This document shows positions 1 to 6,588 of a DNA stretch of 7,019 bases, piece by piece (the first letter of the stretch is position 1; each line of letters starts with the position of its first letter). Made by a program: the position numbers and the translations under genes. The DNA lies in assembly GCA_003157225.1 (NCBI GenBank), contig PMIZ01000303.1, positions 1 to 7,019 of the forward strand. The letters are read 5' to 3'. Source of the DNA: Actinomycetota bacterium (lineage in GTDB: Bacteria > Actinomycetota > Thermoleophilia > RBG-16-64-13). Below the pieces are notes generated by a model. It saw only the letters and a list, made by a program, of their open reading frames with translations, was not told the origin of the DNA and did not search any database.

Positions 1-558
1 GGGGTCGAGTGCCGAGGCCGGTTCGTCCATGAGGATGGCGTCCGGCTCCACCGCTATCGCCCGCGCGATGCATAAACGCTGTTGTTGTCCTCCCGAAAGG
101 TCCAGGGCGCTCTTCTTGAGTTGGTTCTTCACCTCGTCCCAGAGGGCCGCTTGGCGCAGGGAGCGCTCAACCAGCTCATCGATGTCCCCTCTATATCCAT
201 TGATCTTGGCCCCGAAGGCCACGTTGTCGTAGATCGACTTTGGGAACGGGTTTGGCCGCTGGAAGACCATGCCGATCCTCCGCCGCACCATCACGGGGTC
301 CACGCCCTGCGCGTAGATGTTCTCTCCGTGGTACAAGATCTCACCCGAAACGGTCGCGCCCGGTATCAGTTCGTTCATACGGTTGAAGCAGCGGATCAGC
401 GTGCTTTTTCCGCATCCGGAGGGACCGATGATCGCGGTGATGCGTCGCGGACGTATATCCATGGTGACGCCCTTCAGGGCGATATTGGCGCCGTAGTGAA
501 CATTCAGGTCCTTGACCGTGAAGACAGGCGCGTCGCTGAACGAGCCGTTGGGATTCAT
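1..558 (-). CDS. pstB: Phosphate ABC transporter ATP-binding protein PstB (3' end missing)
   Basis: Cytoplasmic ATPase that powers phosphate import through PstC/PstA. The visible 186 residues, reading leftward from an ATG at 558, contain Walker [10 protein letters not shown] (45-53), the Q-loop glutamine in VFQRPNPFP (Q100), the ABC signature LSGGQQQR (154-161) and Walker B AILMDEP (174-180, with D178 and E179). The QRPNPFP stretch and the short spacing between motifs are typical of PstB rather than other ABC ATPases. The family is usually about 250 residues, so roughly 60-70 residues including the H-loop lie past the left edge. The ATG overlaps the pstA stop codon as ATGA, implying translational coupling. 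An AAGGAG at 571-576 sits 12 bases upstream, farther than ideal, so reinitiation may matter. A phoU gene often follows pstB but cannot be seen here. Identity is very secure. Confidence 0.97.
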   Translation of the reverse strand, partial: MNPNGSFSDAPVFTVKDLNVHYGANIALKGVTMDIRPRRITAIIGPSGCGKSTLIRCFNRMNELIPGATVSGEILYHGENIYAQGVDPVMVRRRIGMVFQRPNPFPKSIYDNVAFGAKINGYRGDIDELVERSLRQAALWDEVKNQLKKSALDLSGGQQQRLCIARAIAVEPDAILMDEPASALDP

Positions 559-1502
559 CGAGTGAGTCTGCTCCTTGAGGCGAAGACGCGGGCCAGTACC
601 GTGAAGACAAGCACTATGACGAGCAGCTCGAGAGCGCCGGCCCAGGCTCTGGCCTGGGCGGCCTCGAAGGCCTGGCCGGCGCCGTTCAAGATGAGGAGGG
701 TCAGGGAAGAGATGGGCGAACCCGCGAGCTTCGTCACCAGCTGGAGGGACCCCAGGGCGGTCATGATGAGCGGCGCGGTCTCGCCCGCCGCTCGGGCCAC
801 CGCCAGCATCGCCCCGGTGGTGAGACCCGGCGCGGCGGAGGGCAACACCACCTTGGTGATCGTCTGCCATTTCGCCGCGCCCAGCGCGTGGCTGGCGTCT
901 TTCAACTCGGAGGGCACCAGCTTCAGCATCTCCTCACTCGAGCGCACGATGATCGGCATCATGATGAGGGCTAGTGAAGCGGCCCCCATGATCGCCCCGT
1001 ATTTGAACTTGACCACCAGGGCGGTGTAGACGAACACCCCCACGAAGATCGAGGGCACGCCGGTCATCACGTCGGAGAAGAAACGGATGAGTTTGGCCAG
1101 CCAGTTGCCCTTTCCGTACTCCACCACGTAGACGGCCCCGAGGATGCCGAGCGGAATGGAGACGACGCTGGCCAGCACCACCATGATGGCCGTGCCGATG
1201 AGTCCGTTCAGGAAGCCGCCTCCCTGCTTCATCATGCTAAACGGGGTGGAATGGGTGAGGAAGGTCCAACTCATCGCCGAGCCGCCCTTCATCAGGATCT
1301 GCACGAGGATCCAGATGACCGGCACGAGAGTGAGTACGACCGAGGCGACGATGAGGAACGTCATCGAGCGGTCCCGCAAGAGCCTCCGGGCTCCCGGCCT
1401 GGTTCCCCGAAGACCCGCGCCCGACGTGGCGCGCGCGCCGGCCCAGTTGTCGAGCCGGCTCGTGACCTCTGGACCATCCACCACTTGCACCTCCGCGGTC
1501 AT
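555..1502 (-). CDS. pstA: Phosphate ABC transporter permease PstA
   Basis: One of two membrane subunits of the phosphate channel, pairing with PstC. The 315 residues show a basic, Gly/Ala/Arg-rich cytoplasmic N-terminus (1-45), then hydrophobic segments at about 48-70, 97-127, 142-163, 168-186, 228-250 and 287-307. The EAA-type loop that docks on PstB runs from about 195 to 225 (around [15 protein letters not shown]). The following [11 protein letters not shown] (236-246) and the earlier [10 protein letters not shown] (146-155) are characteristic of PstA. The start is an ATG whose first bases overlap the pstC stop as ATGA, while the stop overlaps the pstB ATG the same way. The ribosome-binding site before it is weak, which fits coupling to pstC. 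The N-terminal tail is somewhat long; an internal ATG at residue 47 would remove it, but would cut into the first membrane segment, so I prefer the outer start. Confidence 0.96.
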   Translation of the reverse strand: MTAEVQVVDGPEVTSRLDNWAGARATSGAGLRGTRPGARRLLRDRSMTFLIVASVVLTLVPVIWILVQILMKGGSAMSWTFLTHSTPFSMMKQGGGFLNGLIGTAIMVVLASVVSIPLGILGAVYVVEYGKGNWLAKLIRFFSDVMTGVPSIFVGVFVYTALVVKFKYGAIMGAASLALIMMPIIVRSSEEMLKLVPSELKDASHALGAAKWQTITKVVLPSAAPGLTTGAMLAVARAAGETAPLIMTALGSLQLVTKLAGSPISSLTLLILNGAGQAFEAAQARAWAGALELLVIVLVFTVLARVFASRSRLTR

Positions 1503-2458
1503 GCCCGGTTGAACCGGTAGACGATCGCCCGGGCGACCATGTTGACGATGATGGTGATGACGAACAGCACCACTCCTGCCCCCACCAGGGCGCTGATCTG
1601 TATACCCGTGGCCTCACCCCAGCCGTTCGCGATGGCGCCTGCGATGGACCCCCCAGGCTTGAAGATGGAGAGGTTGATGACCGGGTTATTGCCGATCAGC
1701 ATCGCCACCACGATCGTCTCTCCGAGTGCCCGGCCCAGGCCCAGCATCGTCGCTCCGACGACGCCGCCCCTGCTGCGCGGTAGTACTGCCTCCTTGATCA
1801 TCTCCCAACGGGTTGCGCCAAGCGCGTAGGCTGCATGCCGGTCAGCCGAGGGCACCGACCGGAAGATCTCACGGGACAGGGAGGTGATGATGGGCGTGAT
1901 CATGATGGAAAGGATGATGCCGGCAGCGAAGTAGGAGAGCCCCGTGGACGGTCCGGCGAAGATGGGTACGAAGCCGAGGTATCTCGCCAGAAAGTCGCTG
2001 ACCGGCCGAAGCACGTAGGGCAGCACCACCCAGAGCCCCCACAATCCGTAGACCACGCTGGGGACCGCGGCGAGCAGGTCTACCGCGTACTCGATGGGGG
2101 CCCTCAGCCACTTGGGCGCGTACTCGGTGAGGAACAACGCCACGCCCACGCTCATGGGCACGGCTAGGATGAGCGCGATGACCGAAGTCACGACCGTCCC
2201 GTAGATGAAGGGGAGGATCTGGTAGGAGCCGTTGCTCGGGTCCCAGTTGCTGCCGGTGACGAAGGAGAGACCTTCCGCTCGGAAGGCCGGTAGCGCCGTC
2301 CGAGTGGTCGATATGACCATGTAGGCGAGTGCGAGCAGCACCAGTACGCCGCAACCGCCCGCAAGGAACGCGAACAGGGAGTCGGCCCCGCGGCCGGCTC
2401 CCTTCCGCTTCCAGCGATCCGCGGACAGGATGCTGGAGGATGAGTCGCTAGGACCCAA
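1499..2458 (-). CDS. pstC: Phosphate ABC transporter permease PstC
   Basis: Membrane subunit of the phosphate channel, partner of PstA. The 319 residues contain hydrophobic segments at about 27-51, 84-112, 125-150, 174-195, 232-256 and 287-313. The EAA-type coupling loop is at about 203-226 (YALGATRWEMIKEAVLP), followed by LGRALGETIVVAMLIGN (240-256); LLAAVPSVVYGLWGLWV (128-144) is a classic PstC stretch. The NW at 71-72 and the IYGT at 85-88 are also seen in the family. The start is TTG at 2458-2456: the preceding in-frame codon is TGA, so the frame cannot begin earlier, and the next in-frame ATG (residue 47) lies inside the first membrane helix. The gene overlaps the end of pstS by 11 bases and has a good Shine-Dalgarno inside pstS. 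The 3' end overlaps pstA by four bases. Confidence 0.96.
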   Translation of the reverse strand: MGPSDSSSSILSADRWKRKGAGRGADSLFAFLAGGCGVLVLLALAYMVISTTRTALPAFRAEGLSFVTGSNWDPSNGSYQILPFIYGTVVTSVIALILAVPMSVGVALFLTEYAPKWLRAPIEYAVDLLAAVPSVVYGLWGLWVVLPYVLRPVSDFLARYLGFVPIFAGPSTGLSYFAAGIILSIMITPIITSLSREIFRSVPSADRHAAYALGATRWEMIKEAVLPRSRGGVVGATMLGLGRALGETIVVAMLIGNNPVINLSIFKPGGSIAGAIANGWGEATGIQISALVGAGVVLFVITIIVNMVARAIVYRFNRA

Positions 2459-3650
2459 TCAGCGCCACCTTCTGCAGCGCAGCGTCCTTCAGCGCACTGG
2501 GCAGCGGCGCGTAGCCGAGTTGCGTGGCGATAGCCGTGCCGTCGTCGCCGAGGGCCCAGGTCAGGAAGGCCTTGAGGGCGGCGGCTTTGCCCGCATCGGG
2601 CATCTTGTCGTAGGCCAGGACGTAGGTGCTGGTCACAATGGGATAGGCCTGCGGATTGGCGCTGTCGCTAACCAGCGGCAGCAGGTTCATGTCTTCGGGG
2701 ATCTGGATGCCCTCAGCCGCGGCCGAGGTGCTTTCCAGACTCGGCGTGATGAACTTGCCCGACTTGTTCTTCACGTCGGCCATGGTCATCTTGTTCTGGG
2801 TGGCATAGGCCAGTTCGACATAACCGATGGCGCCTTCGGTCTGCTTGACCACGGCTGCCACGCCGTCGTTACCTTTGCCGCCCACCCCGCCGGTCCACTT
2901 GATCTCTTTGCCCGCGCCCGGCCCGGCTTTCCAGTCGGCGTTGACAGCCGCCAGGTAGCTGGTGAAGGCGTTGGTGGTGCCGGAGGAATCCGAACGGTGC
3001 ACGGTCTGGATGGCCGTGCTGGGGAGTTTGGCGTCGGGATTGAGCGCTTTGATGGCGGGATCGTCCCACTTGGTGATCTTACCCAAGAAGATGTTGGCGA
3101 CCGCGTCGGAATCGAGCTTGAGGCCTTCCACACCGGGCAGGTTGTAGGCGAGGACGATCGCCCCGAACACCGTGGGGATGTGAATCACTTTCGCCCCTGC
3201 GCGAGCGGCCTCGGCAGCGGTGATCTCATCCGGCTTCATGAAGGCGTCAGACGCGCCGAAGTCGACGGTCTGTTGCGTGAACTGCTGGATGCCCGCGCCC
3301 GAGCCCACGCCCTGGTAGTTGATCTTGACGTCAGGCTGGATCTGCTGAAATGCGCCGATCCATTCGACATACACCGGCTGCGGGAACGTGGCCCCGGCAC
3401 CGTTGAGCTCGGCCTTGAGGCCGACGGCGCTGGTGGTGGTGGCGCCGACGCTGGTCGAAGTGCCAGTGGTGGAAGTGCTCGCCGCCGCCGTGGTCGTGCT
3501 GCCAGCGGCGACGTTGTTGCCTCCGCAACCTACCGCCACCATCCCGAGCACGGCAACAAGAAGTAGCGCCACGGCTAGGACGGCGACCAGGCCTCTGCGC
3601 TTGCTGCGTACGATCATCCCTGTCTTCCTCGCTTTCTTCATCAAAACCAA
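2448..3650 (-). CDS. pstS: Phosphate-binding lipoprotein PstS
   Basis: Extracytoplasmic phosphate receptor that delivers phosphate to PstC/PstA. From a TTG at 3650 it has 400 residues. A basic region (RSKRR, 15-19) and hydrophobic stretch (20-40) end in AVGC with C42, a lipobox-like signal for lipid anchoring. A Ser/Thr/Ala-rich spacer (47-75) probably holds the domain off the membrane. The binding domain follows with GAGATFP (84-90), VGSGAGI (115-121), FGASDAF (131-137) and HRSDSSGTT (218-226); T88/F89, S118, D135, R219 and S223-T225 match positions known to coordinate phosphate in PstS. The start is uncertain. TTG at 3650 has GAGGA five bases upstream; ATG at 3641 has no well-spaced site; ATG at 3617 has GAGGA eight bases upstream and suits the inferred promoter better. 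All three keep the signal peptide. First gene of pstSCAB. Confidence 0.95.
   Translation of the reverse strand: MVLMKKARKTGMIVRSKRRGLVAVLAVALLLVAVLGMVAVGCGGNNVAAGSTTTAAASTSTTGTSTSVGATTTSAVGLKAELNGAGATFPQPVYVEWIGAFQQIQPDVKINYQGVGSGAGIQQFTQQTVDFGASDAFMKPDEITAAEAARAGAKVIHIPTVFGAIVLAYNLPGVEGLKLDSDAVANIFLGKITKWDDPAIKALNPDAKLPSTAIQTVHRSDSSGTTNAFTSYLAAVNADWKAGPGAGKEIKWTGGVGGKGNDGVAAVVKQTEGAIGYVELAYATQNKMTMADVKNKSGKFITPSLESTSAAAEGIQIPEDMNLLPLVSDSANPQAYPIVTSTYVLAYDKMPDAGKAAALKAFLTWALGDDGTAIATQLGYAPLPSALKDAALQKVALIGS
2465..2473 (-). promoter_or_regulatory. Ribosome-binding site for pstC, inside the pstS 3' end
   Basis: The minus strand reads AGAAGGTGG, complementary to the 16S rRNA tail, and lies six bases before the TTG at 2458-2456. 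It decides the pstC start, because a TGA stop in the pstC frame immediately precedes that TTG. The site is embedded in the last codons of pstS, so ribosomes finishing pstS pass over it. Confidence 0.7.
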
Positions 3651-3664
3651 TCGTTTCCTCTGTT

Positions 3665-3670
3665 AGGCTA
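3665..3670 (-). promoter_or_regulatory. pstS: Possible -10 element for the pst operon
   Basis: The minus strand reads TAGCCT at 3670-3665, fitting a TAnnnT -10. There is no good -35 at 17 bases; instead the PHO-like repeats, read on this strand, end a few bases upstream, as expected for an activator-dependent Pho promoter. Transcription would begin near 3658, leaving little leader before the TTG at 3650 and favouring one of the internal ATG starts of pstS. Inference from sequence only. Confidence 0.35.
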
Positions 3671-3691
3671 GCCGTGCCGGAAGCAACAGGT

Positions 3692-3724
3692 GTTAACGTT
3701 TGGCTATCACTCGGTTAATTCTCG
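3692..3724. promoter_or_regulatory. PHO-box-like tandem repeat between pstS and the regulator gene
   Basis: Three adjacent 11-base units are seen on the plus strand: GTTAACGTTTG (3692-3702), then GCTATCACTCG (3703-3713), then GTTAATTCTCG (3714-3724). Units 1 and 3 agree at 7 of 11 positions, as do units 2 and 3. PhoB/PhoP-family regulators are known to bind tandem direct repeats with 11-base periodicity, one regulator monomer per unit. The position in the spacer between divergent pst and phoP/phoR operons is the expected one. On the minus strand the same periodicity reads ATTAACC, GATAGCC and GTTAACA. It is AT-rich against a GC-rich background. A single site could serve both directions. The motif differs from the Streptomyces GTTCACC consensus, so the exact unit boundaries are inferred. 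Confidence 0.65.
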
Positions 3725-3729
3725 GACGG

Positions 3730-3743
3730 CGGCCGGGAGGCCG
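3730..3743 (+). promoter_or_regulatory. GNRA-capped hairpin abutting the regulator's ribosome-binding site
   Basis: CGGCC (3730-3734), loop GGGA (3735-3738, fitting GNRA) and GGCCG (3739-3743) form a perfect five-pair stem, extendable by a G-U pair (3729/3744). The Shine-Dalgarno AGGAGG begins at 3745, directly after the stem. It could influence ribosome access in the regulator's leader. An alternative pairing of ACGGC (3726-3730) with GCCGT (3740-3744) also exists. Function is not shown. Confidence 0.4.
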
Positions 3744-3744
3744 T

Positions 3745-3750
3745 AGGAGG
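3745..3750 (+). promoter_or_regulatory. Ribosome-binding site for the response regulator
   Basis: AGGAGG, five bases before the TTG at 3756. It is the main reason for accepting a TTG start: the encoded protein begins seven residues before the first conserved receiver strand (RILLVEDD), a normal length for the family. Confidence 0.75.
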
Positions 3751-3755
3751 ATAGG

Positions 3756-4469
3756 TTGGGCGGCACGGAGAAGAAGCGCATCCTTCTGGTAGAGGACGAT
3801 CCGACGATCGCGGGGCTGGTCGCGTACAACCTTGAGCGGGCCGGATACGAGGTCCTGCAGGAGCACAACGGCCGCGCCGGGCTGCAGGCGGCTCTCACGA
3901 GCAAAGTGGATCTGGTGCTCATGGACCTCATGCTGCCCGGCATCGACGGCATGACCGCCAGCAAGGAGATCGCCCGCCGCAAGCCGGATCTGCCTATCAT
4001 CATGGTCACCGCCCGAAGTGAGCGGGAGGCTGTGCTCGAAGGCTTCGAATCTGGCGCCGACGACTACATCACCAAACCGTTCGACCTGGATGTGCTTCTC
4101 GCGCGCATCCAGGCGCGGTTGCGGCGCGCCCCGGGCGGGCGCGGCCCGGGGCGCGCGAGCGCCGACGAGACACCGGCCGGCGCCGCGGACTTGACGCTCA
4201 ATCCCGATGAGCATGTCTTGCGGACGGCCCACGGTGAGGCCACGCTCAGCCCCAAGGAATACGATCTGCTCGAACTGCTGCTGTCGCGTCCCGGGCACCT
4301 CTTCCCCCGTGAAGAGATAGTGGAACGGGTCTGGCACCAGCGCTACACGGCCGCCTCCCGCAACCTGGATGTGCACATCCGCCACCTGCGCGCCAAGCTG
4401 GACGAAGTCCAGGCGGAAGTCTCGGTGCAGACCGTGCGAGGCGTGGGCTACCGCATAGGATCGCGATGA
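3756..4469 (+). CDS. phoP: PhoP/PhoB-type response regulator (OmpR family)
   Basis: DNA-binding response regulator expected to activate phosphate-starvation genes when phosphorylated by the adjacent kinase. The 237 residues comprise a receiver domain (about 7-122) and an OmpR-type winged helix (about 146-234). Receiver residues are visible: acidic pair D14/D15, phosphoacceptor D57 in VLMDLMLPG, T85 in MVTAR and K107 in YITKPFD. The C-terminal part has LSPKEYDLLELLL, the RNLDVHIRHLRAKL recognition-helix region and the closing VRGVGYRI. A Gly/Pro/Arg/Ala-rich linker (about 123-143) joins them and its DNA holds a strong hairpin. The start is TTG with a well-spaced AGGAGG. The stop overlaps the kinase start as ATGA. 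Pho assignment rests on the divergent pstSCAB neighbour and the PHO-box-like repeats; sequence alone would also allow names such as phoB or regX3. The protein class is certain. Confidence 0.93.
   Translation: MGGTEKKRILLVEDDPTIAGLVAYNLERAGYEVLQEHNGRAGLQAALTSKVDLVLMDLMLPGIDGMTASKEIARRKPDLPIIMVTARSEREAVLEGFESGADDYITKPFDLDVLLARIQARLRRAPGGRGPGRASADETPAGAADLTLNPDEHVLRTAHGEATLSPKEYDLLELLLSRPGHLFPREEIVERVWHQRYTAASRNLDVHIRHLRAKLDEVQAEVSVQTVRGVGYRIGSR
4124..4156 (+). repeat. Perfect 13-bp GC-only inverted repeat in the regulator linker
   Basis: GCGCGCCCCGGGC (4124-4136) and GCCCGGGGCGCGC (4144-4156) are exact reverse complements separated by a seven-base loop, GGGCGCG. It falls in the codons for the linker between the receiver and DNA-binding domains. 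It is not a terminator, since no T-run follows and it lies mid-gene. It may be a by-product of Gly/Pro/Arg/Ala codons in a GC-rich genome, or may slow ribosomes between domains. Confidence 0.75.
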
Positions 4470-6268
4470 CCCGGGGGGCTCTGAGAGTATTCGGACGCTT
4501 GCGTTGGAAGCTGCCCCTGGTGTTCGCCGGGGCGACACTCGTGTTCGCCGGCATCGTGGCGCTTGCCGCGGCCCTGCTGCTGCGAGGCGTGTTTCTCGAG
4601 CGGCTCGAGGACGACATGTCCCGGCAAGTGCACCAGTATGCCGCTGTGTTGACCGCCACCTCTCCGGTGCCGGCTAGCCTGCAGCAACTCACCGTGACCG
4701 TCGGGAACGCGGCCGACGCCCGCTTCACCATCATCGACCACCAGGGCAAGGTGCTGGCCGATTCGGAGGCCGATCCGAGCACCCTGGAGAACCACAAAAG
4801 CCGGCCGGAAGTCGCCCAGGCGCTCGCCGGGCATGAAGGAAGGGCACGGCGGCATTCGGCCACGCTGAACCAGGAAGAAGTCTATGTGGCCATACCGCTT
4901 CCGGCGAGTGAGGCGCCCTGGTCGCACGGAGTCCTGCGCATCGCCCGCCCGGCCAGCCGCATCGACGCGACCTTGGCGGCCTCGTGGAGGGTGCCACTTG
5001 TCGCATGGGCCATCCTCCTCCTTCCGATGCTCGCTGTTGCCTTTCTCGTGACGCGTACGCTCACGAGGCCGCTGGAGCGCCTCCGGAAGATGACGGGAAG
5101 CGTGGCCTCGGGAGATCTGGGCCACCGTAACAGCGTGCGGCGAAGCGACGAACTGGGGGAGTTGGCGCAATCCCTCAATAGCATGGCCGCCCAGTTGGAG
5201 GCGAGGGACCACGAGCTGGGAACTGAGCTGGAACGCTCCGGGCAGGTGTTGACGGCCATGAACGAGGGCGTCCTGCTGGTCGAGGCCGATGGTCGCCTGG
5301 TGCGGAGCAACCCGGCGGCGTCCCGCATACTCGGGGTCGACCTTCAAGCTATGCAAGGCAGGCCGGTGCTCACGGCCGCCCGGTCGTTCCCTGCCCACGC
5401 GCTCGCCGAGAAGGCCGCAAAGGCAGGCCAGCCCCTCACCGAAGTACTGGAGCTTTCGAGCGGGCGTTCTCTCACCGTCGAGGTGGTGCCTCTGCATGGC
5501 CCCGCGCCCTCGGCTACCGCGCCCACGCTATTCGTGATTCGGGACGAGACGACTCGTCGGGCCACCGAACGTATGCGGCGTGATTTCGCCACGAACGTCT
5601 CGCACGAACTGAAGACGCCTCTTGCAGGCTTGTCCCTGCTCGCCCAGACCTTGGCCGGGACGGTCCGCGAGGACCCCGAACAGGCGGCCAAGTTCGTCGC
5701 TCAGTTGTCGTCGGAGATAGGCCGGCTCACTGAGCTGACCAACGATCTACTCACGCTGTCCCGGCTGGAAGAGCCCGAGACCGCTCTCCAGACGGCCTTC
5801 GAACCGGTCGATCTCGGTCACCTGGCCGCTGAGGTCGCCGACGAGGCGCGCCCGCTCGCCGAGGCCAAGCACCATGAGCTTGACATCGACGCCCCCACCG
5901 GGATCAAGGTCATGGGCGATGAGATCGCGCTGCGGACGCTCATCCGCAACCTGCTCGACAACGCCGTCCGCTATACCGAGCCGGGTGGGACCATCCGCGT
6001 CGGTGTGAGCGTCCAAGAAGGGCAGGGCGGCCTGGGTCGGGCGGTGTTGACGTTCACCGACAATGGGGTAGGCATCCCGCTGGCCGATCAGCAACGTATC
6101 TTCGAGCGCTTCTATCGTGTGGACAAGGCCCGCTCGCGTGAGACCGGCGGGACCGGTCTGGGGCTGAGCATTGTGCGGCATGTCGCCCAGAGGCACGGAG
6201 GCAGCGTCGAGGTTCAGAGCACGCTCGGGGTGGGCTCCACGTTCACTGTGCGGCTACCCCACGCCTGA
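4466..6268 (+). CDS. phoR: PhoR-type sensor histidine kinase
   Basis: Membrane sensor kinase, cognate partner of the regulator just upstream, whose stop overlaps its ATG by four bases. The 600 residues give: membrane segment 1 (about 16-40); an extracytoplasmic region (41-173); membrane segment 2 (about 175-197); HAMP linker (about 197-249); PAS domain (about 256-365, with AMNEGVLLVEADGRLVRSNPA); HisKA with phosphoacceptor H380 in FATNVSHELKTPL; and a C-terminal ATPase with N-box NLLDNAVRY (N499), G1 box DNGVGIP (532-538), F-box FERFYRVD and G2 box GGTGLGLS (561-568). All catalytic residues are present. This layout and length resemble Bacillus-type PhoR, unlike E. coli PhoR, which lacks a large external domain. 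In known systems PhoR takes its phosphate signal from PstSCAB/PhoU; the external and PAS domains may add other inputs here. Pho assignment rests mainly on context; kinase function is certain. Confidence 0.93.
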   Translation: MTRGALRVFGRLRWKLPLVFAGATLVFAGIVALAAALLLRGVFLERLEDDMSRQVHQYAAVLTATSPVPASLQQLTVTVGNAADARFTIIDHQGKVLADSEADPSTLENHKSRPEVAQALAGHEGRARRHSATLNQEEVYVAIPLPASEAPWSHGVLRIARPASRIDATLAASWRVPLVAWAILLLPMLAVAFLVTRTLTRPLERLRKMTGSVASGDLGHRNSVRRSDELGELAQSLNSMAAQLEARDHELGTELERSGQVLTAMNEGVLLVEADGRLVRSNPAASRILGVDLQAMQGRPVLTAARSFPAHALAEKAAKAGQPLTEVLELSSGRSLTVEVVPLHGPAPSATAPTLFVIRDETTRRATERMRRDFATNVSHELKTPLAGLSLLAQTLAGTVREDPEQAAKFVAQLSSEIGRLTELTNDLLTLSRLEEPETALQTAFEPVDLGHLAAEVADEARPLAEAKHHELDIDAPTGIKVMGDEIALRTLIRNLLDNAVRYTEPGGTIRVGVSVQEGQGGLGRAVLTFTDNGVGIPLADQQRIFERFYRVDKARSRETGGTGLGLSIVRHVAQRHGGSVEVQSTLGVGSTFTVRLPHA

Positions 6269-6283
6269 CCTTGGTTCGGTCTG

Positions 6284-6538
6284 CTAGGCGGCGGCCAGCC
6301 CCCGGGTCCTCTGGGTGAAGGTGGCCGGCAGGGCGACGGAGGTATCGTCTACCACTCCGGCACCGCAGACGGGGCAGATCAGACTCGAACCGTCGGCGGA
6401 GCCGCAGCGAGCCTCAGACGGCGAATCCCTGAGGGGAGAACCGCAGCAGAAGCAGGGGGAGCCAGCGCCGAGCTCGCTCACCCACGCTGCGAGTGAGTCT
6501 TGCGGCCGGCGGACCAAGGTCTTCACGGCATACCTCAC
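6284..6538 (-). CDS. Small zinc-ribbon protein of unknown function
   Basis: I do not recognise the family. From a GTG at 6538 it encodes 84 residues. Two CxxC pairs, C29-x-x-C32 in PCFCCGSPL and C55-x-x-C58 in ICPVCGAGV, separated by 22 residues, are the pattern of a zinc ribbon; C31 and C45 are additional cysteines. The first 25 residues (including RRPQDSLAAWVSEL) could form a helix before the zinc site. No membrane segment or signal is seen. A strong AAGGAGG lies four bases before the GTG; a longer GTG start at 6565 lacks a comparable site, and the GTG at 6526 is too far from it. The stop is only 15 bases from the convergent phoR stop. A PHO-box-like repeat lies about 60 bases upstream. A role in nucleic-acid or protein binding is possible but unproven. 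The Cys spacing and strong ribosome site argue that it is a real gene. Confidence 0.72.
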   Translation of the reverse strand: MRYAVKTLVRRPQDSLAAWVSELGAGSPCFCCGSPLRDSPSEARCGSADGSSLICPVCGAGVVDDTSVALPATFTQRTRGLAAA

Positions 6539-6542
6539 AGAG

Positions 6543-6549
6543 CCTCCTT
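6543..6549 (-). promoter_or_regulatory. Ribosome-binding site for the zinc-ribbon gene
   Basis: The minus strand reads AAGGAGG, four bases before the GTG at 6538-6536. The spacing is short, but the match is full-length, and it selects this GTG over the upstream GTG at 6565, which would lie before the site. Confidence 0.65.
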
Positions 6550-6572
6550 GGTGTGTATGGACCACTGACCCT

Positions 6573-6578
6573 AGTCTA
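6573..6578 (-). promoter_or_regulatory. Possible -10 element for the zinc-ribbon gene
   Basis: The minus strand reads TAGACT at 6578-6573, fitting TAnnnT, within a short repeat ACTAGACTAG. Transcription would start near 6566, giving a leader of about 28 bases with the AAGGAGG in its middle. The PHO-box-like repeats lie immediately upstream, where an activator would sit. Tentative. Confidence 0.3.
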
Positions 6579-6588
6579 GTCGGCGCAA

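Noticed and set aside
82..1029. Long plus-strand open frame of 315 codons opposite pstB/pstA
   Set aside because: It is antisense to two securely identified genes, lacks recognisable domains, and arises from GC-rich codon composition.
1505..1517. Perfect palindrome CCGGTT-G-AACCGG just before the pstA start
   Set aside because: It lies in the last pstC codons, the centre is too tight for a good hairpin, and a short palindrome like this is expected by chance.
2430..3566. Long plus-strand open frame of 378 codons opposite pstS
   Set aside because: The opposite strand encodes an unmistakable PstS; the frame's Gly/Arg/Asp/His-rich product has no motifs.
3693..4538. Minus-strand open frame of 281 codons opposite the response regulator
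   Set aside because: It covers the PHO-like repeats and the regulator gene, has no domain signal, and is a GC-driven shadow.
4448..5497. Minus-strand open frame of 349 codons opposite the sensor kinase
   Set aside because: It is antisense to a complete kinase with all catalytic motifs, and its product is low-complexity and unrecognisable.
6267..6281. GACC / GGTC inverted repeat between the phoR and zinc-ribbon stops as a two-way terminator
   Set aside because: The stem is only four pairs and has no T-run on either side, so I cannot support it as a terminator.
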